Positions 9,408 to 16,240 of a stretch of 64,000 bases of DNA are shown here, piece by piece; position 1 is the first letter of the stretch, and the number at the start of each line of letters is the position of its first letter. The DNA lies in contig NZ_CP108002.1 of the NCBI RefSeq assembly GCF_041435055.1, forward strand, positions 1,240,001 through 1,304,000, in the 5' to 3' direction. The DNA is from Streptomyces sp. NBC_00341 (lineage in GTDB: Bacteria; Actinomycetota; Actinomycetes; Streptomycetales; Streptomycetaceae). Made by a program: the position numbers and the translations under genes. Below the pieces are notes generated by a model. The model was not told where the DNA came from and made no database searches. It was given only the letters and a program-made list of their open reading frames with translations.

Positions 9408-9617
9408 GCAAGCGTCCTGCGCTGCCAGGAGAGTGGCGGGTCCGGGTGCCGCAGCGGGGTGGCGGCTCGCGTGAGGCTGTGAGCCCCCCCGGGGGGTGTG
9501 GTGCAGGCGGGATGGACAGACTCAGGGACGGGGCAGACCGCGGGAGAGCCCCCTGGACGGTGCTGGCGGTGATGCCACCGGCACCATCTCTCGCCCGGCA
9601 TCATCTCTGGAGGGCTC

Positions 9618-10790
9618 ATGAAGATCGTGCTCGCCTATTCAGGAGGTCTGGACACCTCCGTGGCCCTGCACTGGCTCAAGAAGCGGTATGACGCCGAGAT
9701 CATCGCGTTCTGCGCGGACATCGGGCAGATCGAGTCGCTGGACACGATCGAGGAACGGGCGCTGCGCACCGGCGCCTCGAAGGTGTACGTCGAGCCGCTC
9801 ACCGACCGTTTCCTGAAGGACTTCGCGCTGCCCGCGCTGCGGGCACACGCCCGCTACGAGAACAAGTACCTGGTGGCCGCACCGCTCTCACGTCCGCTGA
9901 TTGCCCAGCGCATGGTCGAGATCGCCCATGCGGAGAACGCTGACGCGGTCGCCCACGGGGCGACGGGCAAGGGCAACGACCAGGTGCGCTTCTTCACCGG
10001 TGTCACCGCTCTCGACCCCGCTCTGCGAGTCCTCGCACCGGTCATCGACTGGGACCTGACCACCCGGGAGTCAGAGCTCGCTTACGCCCGCGAACACGCC
10101 ATCCAAGTGCCGGTCACCCCCGACAACCCCTACAGCATCGACACCAACATCTGGGGAACCAGCATCGAGTGCGGCGAACTGGACGACATCAGCCGGCCGC
10201 CGCCTCCTCGCGCCTGGCAGCTCACGGCAGACCCCAGGACGGCCCCGGACCGGCCGGAGCGGGTCACCATCGGATTCGAGTCCGGGACCCCCGTCGCCCT
10301 CGATGGCGAGAGGCTCCAGCTACCCGAGCTCGTGCACCGGCTCAACGCCGTCGTCGCACGCCACGCGGTGGGCCGCGTCGACATCGTCGAGAACCGCATC
10401 GTCGGATTCAAGACGCGCGGCATCTACGAGGCACCGGCCGCAACCGTGCTGATGACCGCGCACGAGGAGCTCGAAGCGATCGTCCTCGACCGCGAGACGC
10501 TCCACCACAAGCAGTCCATGGCCCTGCGCTACGCCGAACTCGTCTACTACGGCTACTGGTTCTCCGACCTGCGCCGCGCCCTGGACGCCTTCGTCTCCAG
10601 CCTCCAGACCGCCGTGACCGGCGACATCACCCTGGAGCTGTACAAGGGCTCGCACACCGTCATCGCCCGGCAATCCCCGAACTCCCGCTACAGCGGGTCC
10701 CTGGCCACCTACGAAACCGGTGACACCTTCAACCACCAGGCAGGCGCCGCCTTCGCCTACGTATGGTCCCTCCCCCTGGCCCGGCCATGA
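9618..10790 (+). CDS. argG: Argininosuccinate synthase paralogue
   Basis: A 390-aa ATP-dependent ligase joining citrulline and aspartate in the arginine pathway, or a relative acting on another ureido or carboxyl substrate. Seen: the N-type ATP pyrophosphatase loop AYSGGLDTSVALHW at about residues 6-19, the family signature GATGKGNDQVRF near 115-126, PYSIDTNIWGTSIE and the C-terminal KGSHTVIARQSPNSRYS. Both family signatures are intact, so catalysis is plausible. It does not resemble the usual Streptomyces housekeeping ArgG start (longer first helix, different substrate loop), and no other arginine gene is nearby. Placement on the relic element beside a kinase-like gene suggests acquired cargo, perhaps for specialised metabolism. 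ATG 9618 has a GGAGG ribosome site. Confidence 0.85.
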   Translation: MKIVLAYSGGLDTSVALHWLKKRYDAEIIAFCADIGQIESLDTIEERALRTGASKVYVEPLTDRFLKDFALPALRAHARYENKYLVAAPLSRPLIAQRMVEIAHAENADAVAHGATGKGNDQVRFFTGVTALDPALRVLAPVIDWDLTTRESELAYAREHAIQVPVTPDNPYSIDTNIWGTSIECGELDDISRPPPPRAWQLTADPRTAPDRPERVTIGFESGTPVALDGERLQLPELVHRLNAVVARHAVGRVDIVENRIVGFKTRGIYEAPAATVLMTAHEELEAIVLDRETLHHKQSMALRYAELVYYGYWFSDLRRALDAFVSSLQTAVTGDITLELYKGSHTVIARQSPNSRYSGSLATYETGDTFNHQAGAAFAYVWSLPLARP

Positions 10791-10931
10791 CCGGAAGAAC
10801 ACCACACAGAGCGGAGTCCCGGGCATCCCCCACCCACCTCGGCGCGAATGCCGGCCCACCCACCCCGCTGGGTGCAGTCCGGCCGCCCCGGAGCAGTGCC
10901 GCATGCCACCAACGCACAGGAGGTTCACAGA

Positions 10932-11783
10932 ATGGGGCAGTTTCCGTCCGGACACGCAGAGGCTCTCGCAGTGGTCGAGGCCCGCTGCGGAAGCGGCTTC
11001 AGGTTGCGGGAGGTGACGTCCCGCCCGGGCGCGGTGGTGTGGGAGGCGGCGGGTACCGGCGGGAGGTTCGCCGTGAAGATCGGCACCAGCGACGGCGCGG
11101 CAGCCGTGTCACGGGAGACGGAGGTTCTCCGGGCGTTGGGATGGTCCGGGCATCTGCTCGCCTCGGGTCGCGGGGCGGACAGTGCGTGGCTGATGGCGCG
11201 GTGGTTCGAGGGGCCGTCCACGTGGGATGCCTTCGCCCTGTTTCGGGAGAACGGCACCGGGCAGCGGGCGGGGCTCGGCGCGGCGGCGGAGTTGTGTGAA
11301 ACGGTCGCCGGTCTGCACGGTCTGGGCTGGGTCCATGCCGATCTCCAGCCGGACCACGGGATCCACACCCCCGGCGGTGTCCGTCTGATCGACCTGGCCT
11401 GGAGCTGGCGGGAAGGGATGCGGCCGCCACCCGTGACGGGGGTGGGTATCGACCATCTCGTGCCGCCGGAACTGGCCCTGCGCGGTGCGGGCGATATGCC
11501 CCTGGACGCGGGCAGGGCAGCCGACGTCTACACCCTGGCCGCCACCCTGTGGACCTGCGTCACCGGAACCTGGCCCCTGGACTACCGGGCTGCCGGCATC
11601 ACACCGGAGGACCTGACCTCGGACCAGCTCCGCGCGCAGATCGCCACCGGCCGCATCCCCCTGCGGACCGAGACACCATGGCCCGAACTCCAAACAGTCC
11701 TGCAGCAGGCCCTGCTGAGCAGGCCCGGGGACCGGCCCACAGCCCGGGACCTCGCCCAGACCCTGACCCGCCTGGCACCCTGA
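10932..11783 (+). CDS. Protein-kinase-like phosphotransferase
   Basis: A 283-aa single-domain kinase-fold protein. Seen: FAVKI with the ATP-binding Lys near residue 49; a Glu of the alpha-C helix (SRETEVLRAL); the catalytic loop as WVHADLQPDH (about 133-142) in place of HRDLKPxN; the metal site as LIDLAWS (about 152-158) in place of DFG. The HADLQPxH loop keeps the catalytic Asp but resembles small-molecule or peptide kinases more than Ser/Thr protein kinases. It has no membrane or sensor domain. The start is fixed by the strong AGGAGG 8 bases before ATG 10932. It follows argG by 141 bases on the same strand and probably acts in the same pathway. Substrate unknown. Confidence 0.75.
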   Translation: MGQFPSGHAEALAVVEARCGSGFRLREVTSRPGAVVWEAAGTGGRFAVKIGTSDGAAAVSRETEVLRALGWSGHLLASGRGADSAWLMARWFEGPSTWDAFALFRENGTGQRAGLGAAAELCETVAGLHGLGWVHADLQPDHGIHTPGGVRLIDLAWSWREGMRPPPVTGVGIDHLVPPELALRGAGDMPLDAGRAADVYTLAATLWTCVTGTWPLDYRAAGITPEDLTSDQLRAQIATGRIPLRTETPWPELQTVLQQALLSRPGDRPTARDLAQTLTRLAP

Positions 11784-11797
11784 CCCTGTCGGGTCCG

Positions 11798-12350
11798 TCA
11801 CCCACGCTCCTGGCGATGTGCCTGCTGGTAGAGCCGGGTGAACAGCGGGTCCATGGTGCGACCGGAGCGGTAGACGGTCCCGAACCGCTCCTCGTAGGCG
11901 GCGAACCGGTCGGGGGCGTCGTGGAGGAAGAGCACATCGTGCAGGGCCATCCAGCGCAGCGCCAGCATCGGGACCGGGGAGCGGGACACCGGAAACCGGG
12001 GGTTGCGCGCGGCGCCCTGGTCGCCCCGCGAATGGAACTGGCCGAGCATCATCCCCTCCTGGGCCAGCGGCGTCCTGACCTTCTCCTGCACGTGGTCCAG
12101 GAGCTCCTCGTCGGCCTGAGGAAGGTCGGGCAGGACGGCAACCACGGCGTGCAGAGCACGGTTGGTCGTCGGCCAGCAACCGCCCCGCAGTACCTCCACC
12201 ATGGCGTCGACCGTTGACAGCAGACCGTCCAGGTCCACACTGCCGGGGAACACCCGCGCCCGTACTCCGTCGGCGCGCAGGGCAGGAGCCATGAACGGGC
12301 TCCGGCATCCCGGACAGCGCCATGTCTGGAGAGCGGGCCGAGCGAGATGC
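11798..12350 (-). pseudogene. DUF6875-like protein with broken 5' end
   Basis: The 3' part is a well-formed frame: SPFMAPALRADGVRARVFPG, GGCWPTTNRALHAVVAVLPD, then the conserved block SPVPMLALRWMALHDVLFLH and ERFGTVYRSGRTMDPLFTRL. This matches the DUF6875 pattern. The family normally begins ~40 residues earlier with a 'GR.GAVCPF' segment. Here SRHGAV lies in another frame just upstream (near 12320), separated by an apparent insertion of about 11 bases, so the original N-terminus seems frameshifted. A truncated 164-aa product from ATG 12292 is possible. The gene is convergent with the kinase-like gene, 14 bases apart. DUF6875 proteins have no assigned activity. Confidence 0.5.
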
Positions 12351-12377
12351 GTGGCTGCTGTTCCCCTCTCCCGGCGG

Positions 12378-12414
12378 CAGGGGGTCCTCCGCTCACCGCG
12401 CGGAGGACCCCCTG
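12378..12414. terminator. 15-bp hairpin between the DUF6875 remnant and the Rrf2 gene
   Basis: Arms 12378-12392 and 12400-12414 pair perfectly around a 7-base loop. It lies upstream of both divergently oriented genes, so it more probably isolates the rrf2 promoter from incoming transcription than ends a gene that is still complete. Confidence 0.6.
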
Positions 12415-12589
12415 CCCGTATTTCAGGGAGGCCGGCGTCGTCGGGCGAAGGCCGAGGCGGACCGCCCTCGCCATCCACGGTGCCCTGCCCTCTTGGAGGG
12501 CGCTGCTGGTCAGTCGAGTGCGGGCGTAGCGACGGCTTACGCGATCCTGTTGGGGTGGCCGGCAGGGACTGCGCTTGCCCGCCTTCGTC

Positions 12590-12606
12590 GTAACAATTAC
12601 AGTTAC
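12590..12606 (+). promoter_or_regulatory. Operator copy 1 (GTAAC-N7-GTTAC), rrf2 promoter
   Basis: GTAACAATTACAGTTAC, inverted arms GTAAC/GTTAC, 21 bases before the GTG start of the Rrf2 regulator. The same element occurs at 13100 and 14506. Position implies autoregulation. Confidence 0.75.
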
Positions 12607-12627
12607 GCCAGAGAGGGAGGAGGTCCC

Positions 12628-13059
12628 GTGAGTGCCAACAGCAAGCTGACCGTCGCCGTCCACGCGCTGGCATGGGTGGGGCTCTACCAGAGCCGTGGGA
12701 ATGAAGTCGCCACCTCGGAACAGATCGCGGAGAGCGCGAACACCAACCCCGTGGTGATCCGACGCCTGCTCGGTCAACTCCGCAGCGCAGGGCTCGTCCA
12801 CGCGCGGCGAGGCGCCGGCGCGGGGTGGCTGATGAGCCGCGAACTCGCCGACATCACCGTGCTGGACGTGTACGACGCGATCGAGTCCGGCCCCTTGTTC
12901 GACATGCACCGTGCTGAGCCCAATCAGGAATGCGTCGTGGGCGCCGGCATCCAGCCCGCTCTCTCGAACGTCTACAGCCGCCTGGACCAGACGCTTCGCG
13001 GCGAGCTGGCCCGGACGACGTTGGCCGACGTCCTGCGTGACACGCTTTCCGCCTCCTGA
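12628..13059 (+). CDS. Rrf2 family transcriptional regulator
   Basis: A 143-aa Rrf2-type regulator. The N-terminal winged helix reads SKLTVAVHALAWVGLYQ, then SEQIAESANTNPVVIRRLLGQLRSAGLV, followed by the wing ARRGAGAGWLMSR and ADITVLDVYDAIE, all diagnostic of the family. It holds a single cysteine (NQEC, about residue 103), not the three of iron-sulfur members IscR and NsrR, so it more likely senses through one thiol or a ligand. GTG 12628 has a strong GGAGGAGG site. A palindromic GTAAC-N7-GTTAC site lies directly upstream and recurs before two downstream genes, so the regulator probably controls itself and the following operon. It is part of the relic element cargo. Confidence 0.85.
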   Translation: MSANSKLTVAVHALAWVGLYQSRGNEVATSEQIAESANTNPVVIRRLLGQLRSAGLVHARRGAGAGWLMSRELADITVLDVYDAIESGPLFDMHRAEPNQECVVGAGIQPALSNVYSRLDQTLRGELARTTLADVLRDTLSAS

Positions 13060-13099
13060 CCACCGTGCGACACGCACGGTGTGTCCTCAGGCCTTAAAT

Positions 13100-13116
13100 G
13101 TAACCAATATAGCTAC
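13100..13116 (+). promoter_or_regulatory. Operator copy 2, upstream of the monooxygenase
   Basis: GTAACCAATATAGCTAC, with one change in the right arm (GCTAC for GTTAC). It lies 47 bases before ATG 13163 in an AT-rich pocket. Shared with 12590 and 14506. Confidence 0.7.
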
Positions 13117-13162
13117 AACCACCTCGCTCGAAGCGTCACGCCGATTGTCAGGAGAGAAGACG

Positions 13163-13528
13163 ATGACCGAACCCACCAGCAGGAACCTCGCCACGCAGGT
13201 CGTGTTCAACGCCTACTACCGCGTGCACCCGGACGACCGGCAGAAGTTCATCGACGCGGTCGTTCCCCATATCAGCTTCACCGCCGAGCTGCCGGGGTGC
13301 GTGTTCTACGTGTTCGCCGCCGACCTGCTCGACCCCAACACCTTCCATCTCTCCGAGGGCTGGGCCGACCAGGCCGCCATCGACCGCCACAACGCCACCG
13401 AACCCTTCCAGAAGGCCCTGGGGGACGTGATGACCACCGTCAGGATCCTGGACCACCAAGGCCAGCGCTACGAGATCGCAGACCAGGGCGCCGGGGACCC
13501 GCCCGGCGGGGTGGAACTCGCGGGCTGA
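13163..13528 (+). CDS. Antibiotic biosynthesis monooxygenase (ABM) domain protein
   Basis: A 121-aa single ABM-fold protein. Such dimeric alpha+beta barrel proteins include YgiN-type quinol monooxygenases and polyketide oxygenases. Seen: VVFNAYYRVHPDDRQKFIDA (first strand and helix), ELPGCVFYVFAADLLDPNTF (edge strands), LSEGWADQAAIDRHNATEPF (the usual 'E.W....AL..H' signature) and a closing strand TTVRIL. Length is typical. GGAGAG precedes ATG 13163. With an Rrf2-type operator upstream and crotonase, SDR and SnoaL-like genes downstream, a role in modifying or detoxifying a quinone or other small electrophile is plausible but inferred. Confidence 0.8.
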   Translation: MTEPTSRNLATQVVFNAYYRVHPDDRQKFIDAVVPHISFTAELPGCVFYVFAADLLDPNTFHLSEGWADQAAIDRHNATEPFQKALGDVMTTVRILDHQGQRYEIADQGAGDPPGGVELAG

Positions 13529-13644
13529 ACACTGGAGCGCCGACGACCGCGCACCGCTGCCTGTCCAGCAGTAGCCGGCCGCTCGTTCCGATCGCGCACC
13601 CGGCACGGCATCACTCAATGAAGCCCCGCACGGAGGGAACGACC

Positions 13645-14400
13645 ATGGAAACCGTACAGTTCGAACAGAGGGACGGGGTCGGTCACATCGTCCTCGCCAA
13701 CCCGCCCGACCAGCAGATCGGCGTTCGCTTCACCGAGGACCTTGCCACTGCGGTGCACCAGGCCGGCGAGAGCGACATCAAAGCTCTGGTCGTGCGGGCG
13801 GAGGGGCCCAACTTCGGAACCGGCGGGGACGTACCCGATTGGCCGGGGAAAAGCACTGACTGGTTCCGCACCTTCATTGCCGAGGTCAACCAGTCGTACG
13901 CCGCCATCGAAGCGCTGCGCGTGCCGACCATCGCCGCGGTCAGGGGCAAGACGATCGGCGGCCACTACGAACTCGCCCTGCGCTGCGATCTGATCGTGGC
14001 CGCCCACGATGCGACCTTCAGCTGGGTGGAGGCAACCGTAGGGATGGCCCCTTTGGCCGGAGGGGTACAGCGACTGGCCGACCGCATCGGCCGCGGGCGT
14101 GCGGCGCAGCACGTTCTGCTGAGCGAGACTCTCACCGGCGTCGAGGCGGGCCACATCGGTCTGGCCGGCCGCGTCGTACCCCCGAGCACCGTCGACGCCA
14201 CCGCGCAGGCCATTGCCGAGCAGGTCGCCGGCGGCTCGAAGCCGGCGAACGCCGCCATCCAGTCTCTCCTCAAGGCATGGACGGGCGGCGGCACCCCGGG
14301 CGCCGACACGATGATGCTCGACCTCACCATGGACCTGTTCGCCACCCCGCACGCCCAGGCCGCATTCCGCAAGATCGAAGAGGCCGCTCGATTCGCCTGA
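13645..14400 (+). CDS. Enoyl-CoA hydratase/isomerase family protein
   Basis: A 251-aa crotonase-fold protein. Seen: GVGHIVLANPPDQQIG, the oxyanion-hole region TGGDVPDW and the core GGHYELALRCDLIVAAHDAT leading to FSWVEATVGMAPLAGG. Both acidic positions used by true hydratases are Glu here (in HYELAL and WVEATV), so hydratase chemistry is possible. The usual substrate loop 'FsaGaDl' is changed to FGTGGDVPD, which leaves CoA-substrate identity open. The weak site GGAGGGAACGACC precedes ATG 13645. It lies 116 bases after the ABM gene and probably shares its transcript; the next operator copy lies just downstream. Confidence 0.8.
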   Translation: METVQFEQRDGVGHIVLANPPDQQIGVRFTEDLATAVHQAGESDIKALVVRAEGPNFGTGGDVPDWPGKSTDWFRTFIAEVNQSYAAIEALRVPTIAAVRGKTIGGHYELALRCDLIVAAHDATFSWVEATVGMAPLAGGVQRLADRIGRGRAAQHVLLSETLTGVEAGHIGLAGRVVPPSTVDATAQAIAEQVAGGSKPANAAIQSLLKAWTGGGTPGADTMMLDLTMDLFATPHAQAAFRKIEEAARFA

Positions 14401-14505
14401 CCCTGCCTCTCGGGGAGCTTCACCTCGCCCGTCAGGCGATCCAGACGATTCGGCTCTGACTCGCCCGCTCTCGTACGCGGCAAGGCGCTTCCCGTACCCG
14501 AAAAC

Positions 14506-14522
14506 GTAACCAAACCAGTTAC
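14506..14522 (+). promoter_or_regulatory. Operator copy 3, upstream of the SDR gene
   Basis: GTAACCAAACCAGTTAC with perfect inverted arms, 21 bases before the chosen SDR start. The flank ACGCC after the right arm is also shared with copy 1 at 12590. Confidence 0.75.
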
Positions 14523-14543
14523 GCCAAAGATATGGAGAATCTG

Positions 14544-15299
14544 ATGGGCAAGCTGGACGACAAGACCGCCCTGGTGACCGGGGCTTCCGCCGGTATCGGC
14601 CTGGCCATCGCCCGCCGGTTCGCCACCGAGGGAGCGACCGTCTACCTGACCGGCCGCCGCAAGGCCGAGCTGGACGCTGCCGTCGAGCAGGTCGGCAGTC
14701 ACGCGATCGGCATCCAAAGCGACGTGTCGCAACTCGACGACCTCGACCGGCTGTTCGCGGAGATCGCCGAGCGCAGCGGCCGTCTGGACATCGTGGTGGC
14801 CAACGCCGGCGTCGGTGACTTCGGCCCGCTCGGCGCGATCACCGAGGAAGCGTACGAGCGCGCCACCTCCATCAACCTCAAGGGCACCGTATTCACCGTG
14901 CAGAAGGCGCTGCCGCTGCTGTCGGCCGGCGCCTCGGTGGTCCTGCTCTCCTCCAGCGCTGCCCTGCGCGGCGCCCCGGGCCTGGGTATCTATGCCGCGA
15001 CCAAGGCCGCCATCCGCAGCCTCGCCCGCACCTGGGCCGCCGAACTCGCCGGGCGCGGCATCCGCGTCAACGCCCTCACCCCCGGCCCCGTCGCCACCCC
15101 CGGCGGCGACGGACTGCGGGCCGCTTTCCCGCAGGAAGAACAGATCACCGCAGCAGCCGGGCCGGCCGCGCCGACGCCGCTCGGCCGGGCGGGCAGCCCC
15201 GACGAGGTCGCCGCCACCGCCCTGTACCTGGCGGGCGACCAGAGCTCCTTCACCACCGGCGCGGAGCTGTACGTCGACGGCGGCGCGACCCAGCTCTAG
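14544..15299 (+). CDS. Short-chain dehydrogenase/reductase
   Basis: A 251-aa classical SDR. Seen: the Rossmann motif TGASAGIG (about residues 12-19), NAGVGDFG, the catalytic Ser in LLSSSAALRG and YAATK with the Tyr/Lys pair, then PGPVATPG and the C-terminal GAELYVDGGATQL. TGRR after the second strand suggests an NADPH-type cofactor site, as basic residues there favour the phosphate. ATG 14544 is preferred over ATG 14532 because GGAGA lies 6 bases before it and family members start MGKLxxKTALVTG. Its own GTAAC-N7-GTTAC operator lies directly upstream. Confidence 0.88.
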   Translation: MGKLDDKTALVTGASAGIGLAIARRFATEGATVYLTGRRKAELDAAVEQVGSHAIGIQSDVSQLDDLDRLFAEIAERSGRLDIVVANAGVGDFGPLGAITEEAYERATSINLKGTVFTVQKALPLLSAGASVVLLSSSAALRGAPGLGIYAATKAAIRSLARTWAAELAGRGIRVNALTPGPVATPGGDGLRAAFPQEEQITAAAGPAAPTPLGRAGSPDEVAATALYLAGDQSSFTTGAELYVDGGATQL

Positions 15300-15343
15300 A
15301 CCGAGACCACGAGCTCGCCACCCCACGGATCAGGAGGACTGAG

Positions 15344-15763
15344 ATGTCACCCGACAACGAGAAGATCATCCGCAACGCCTACCAACTCGCCGAGGACAGG
15401 GACGTCGCCGGATGGATCGCGGCCTTCACCGATGACGGGACCTTCACCGACGAATCCATCCCGCGCACCTACCGCGGCGCGGAAGAGCTGGGCAAGACGG
15501 TCGAGGTCTACGCGAAGGCGTTCCCCGACATGCACCGTGAGCTCGGCCGGTTCTACGTGACCGGTGACGTGGTCATCGTGCAACTGAGCTTGCAGGGCAC
15601 CCACCTCGGTCCGCTCGAACTGCCCTCGGGAACCGTCCCGCCGACCGGCAAACGCATGGATGCCCCGTGCTGCGACGTGTTCGAGCTGACCGACGGCAAG
15701 ATCAAGCGCTTCGACTGCTACGCGGAAGGATCCGTCGTCGCTGCCCAACTCGGCCTGACCTGA
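15344..15763 (+). CDS. SnoaL-like/ester cyclase family protein
   Basis: A 139-aa single NTF2-fold protein of the SnoaL-like group, whose members include polyketide cyclases, limonene-epoxide hydrolase relatives and many with no known enzyme activity. Seen: EKIIRNAYQLAEDRDVAGWI (first helix), FTDDGTFTDESIP with two conserved acids, YAKAFPDMHRELGRFYVTGD and the end strand PCCDVFELTDGKIKRFDCYA. The ribosome site CAGGAGGA precedes ATG 15344, 44 bases after the SDR stop, so the two are almost surely cotranscribed. A terminator hairpin follows. It is the last gene of the Rrf2-controlled cargo. Confidence 0.8.
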   Translation: MSPDNEKIIRNAYQLAEDRDVAGWIAAFTDDGTFTDESIPRTYRGAEELGKTVEVYAKAFPDMHRELGRFYVTGDVVIVQLSLQGTHLGPLELPSGTVPPTGKRMDAPCCDVFELTDGKIKRFDCYAEGSVVAAQLGLT

Positions 15764-15780
15764 ACCCAGGACGGACGTGA

Positions 15781-15817
15781 GCCTTCAAGCCGAGGGATGG
15801 GGCTTCGGCTTGAAGGC
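15781..15817 (+). terminator. Terminator of the Rrf2-controlled operon
   Basis: A 13-bp perfect stem, GCCTTCAAGCCGA paired with TCGGCTTGAAGGC, loop 11 bases, starts 18 bases after the SnoaL-like stop. The following ~295 bases to 16111 hold no recognisable gene, only low-content open frames that may be decayed integrase sequence. Confidence 0.75.
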
Positions 15818-16111
15818 TTGCGTGATGGGGATCACGACCACCGCGACGCCAGAGTCAGGTGTAAAGGCGCACGGATGGTTCACCTGGCGACTGCGAGCAG
15901 GCTCTTGGCGAATGCCCGCAGGCGAAGGACCCCGCCCAGAGCTCGCCGCAGGCCGCATGTCGCCCAGCCGGTAGTTCAGAGAACCGAATTAACCCACACG
16001 TAAGACCCTGATCATGCACGATCGCGTTGAAAGGCGAGTGCTCCGGATCCGTCGTCAGTGACGACGGTGAACCCTTCACCCGGAGCCATGCGGACGGCGC
16101 CGTCGAGGCGA

Positions 16112-16240
16112 GTCCTCGGACATCGCTCGATCAAGGTCACGGTCGACCAGTACGGCCACCTCACACCGGACGGCCATGAGCGCTGCCGCCAGGTGGTCGA
16201 GGTGGCCGTGTGGGGCCCTACATGCTCACAGCAGGCCTAG
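16112..16240 (+). pseudogene. Tyrosine recombinase (integrase) C-terminal fragment
   Basis: About 42 codons read VLGHRSIKVTVDQYGHL, TPDGHERCRQVVE, a short tail and TAG. LGH followed by the nucleophile Tyr in 'T.D.YGHL' is the C-terminal catalytic end of phage-type integrases. The preceding Arg-His-x-x-Arg part is gone, so the fragment cannot act. It overlaps the 3' end of the convergent peptidase gene by 15 bases. An integrase ending against its target gene is the standard layout at the attachment site of an integrated element. Confidence 0.75.
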
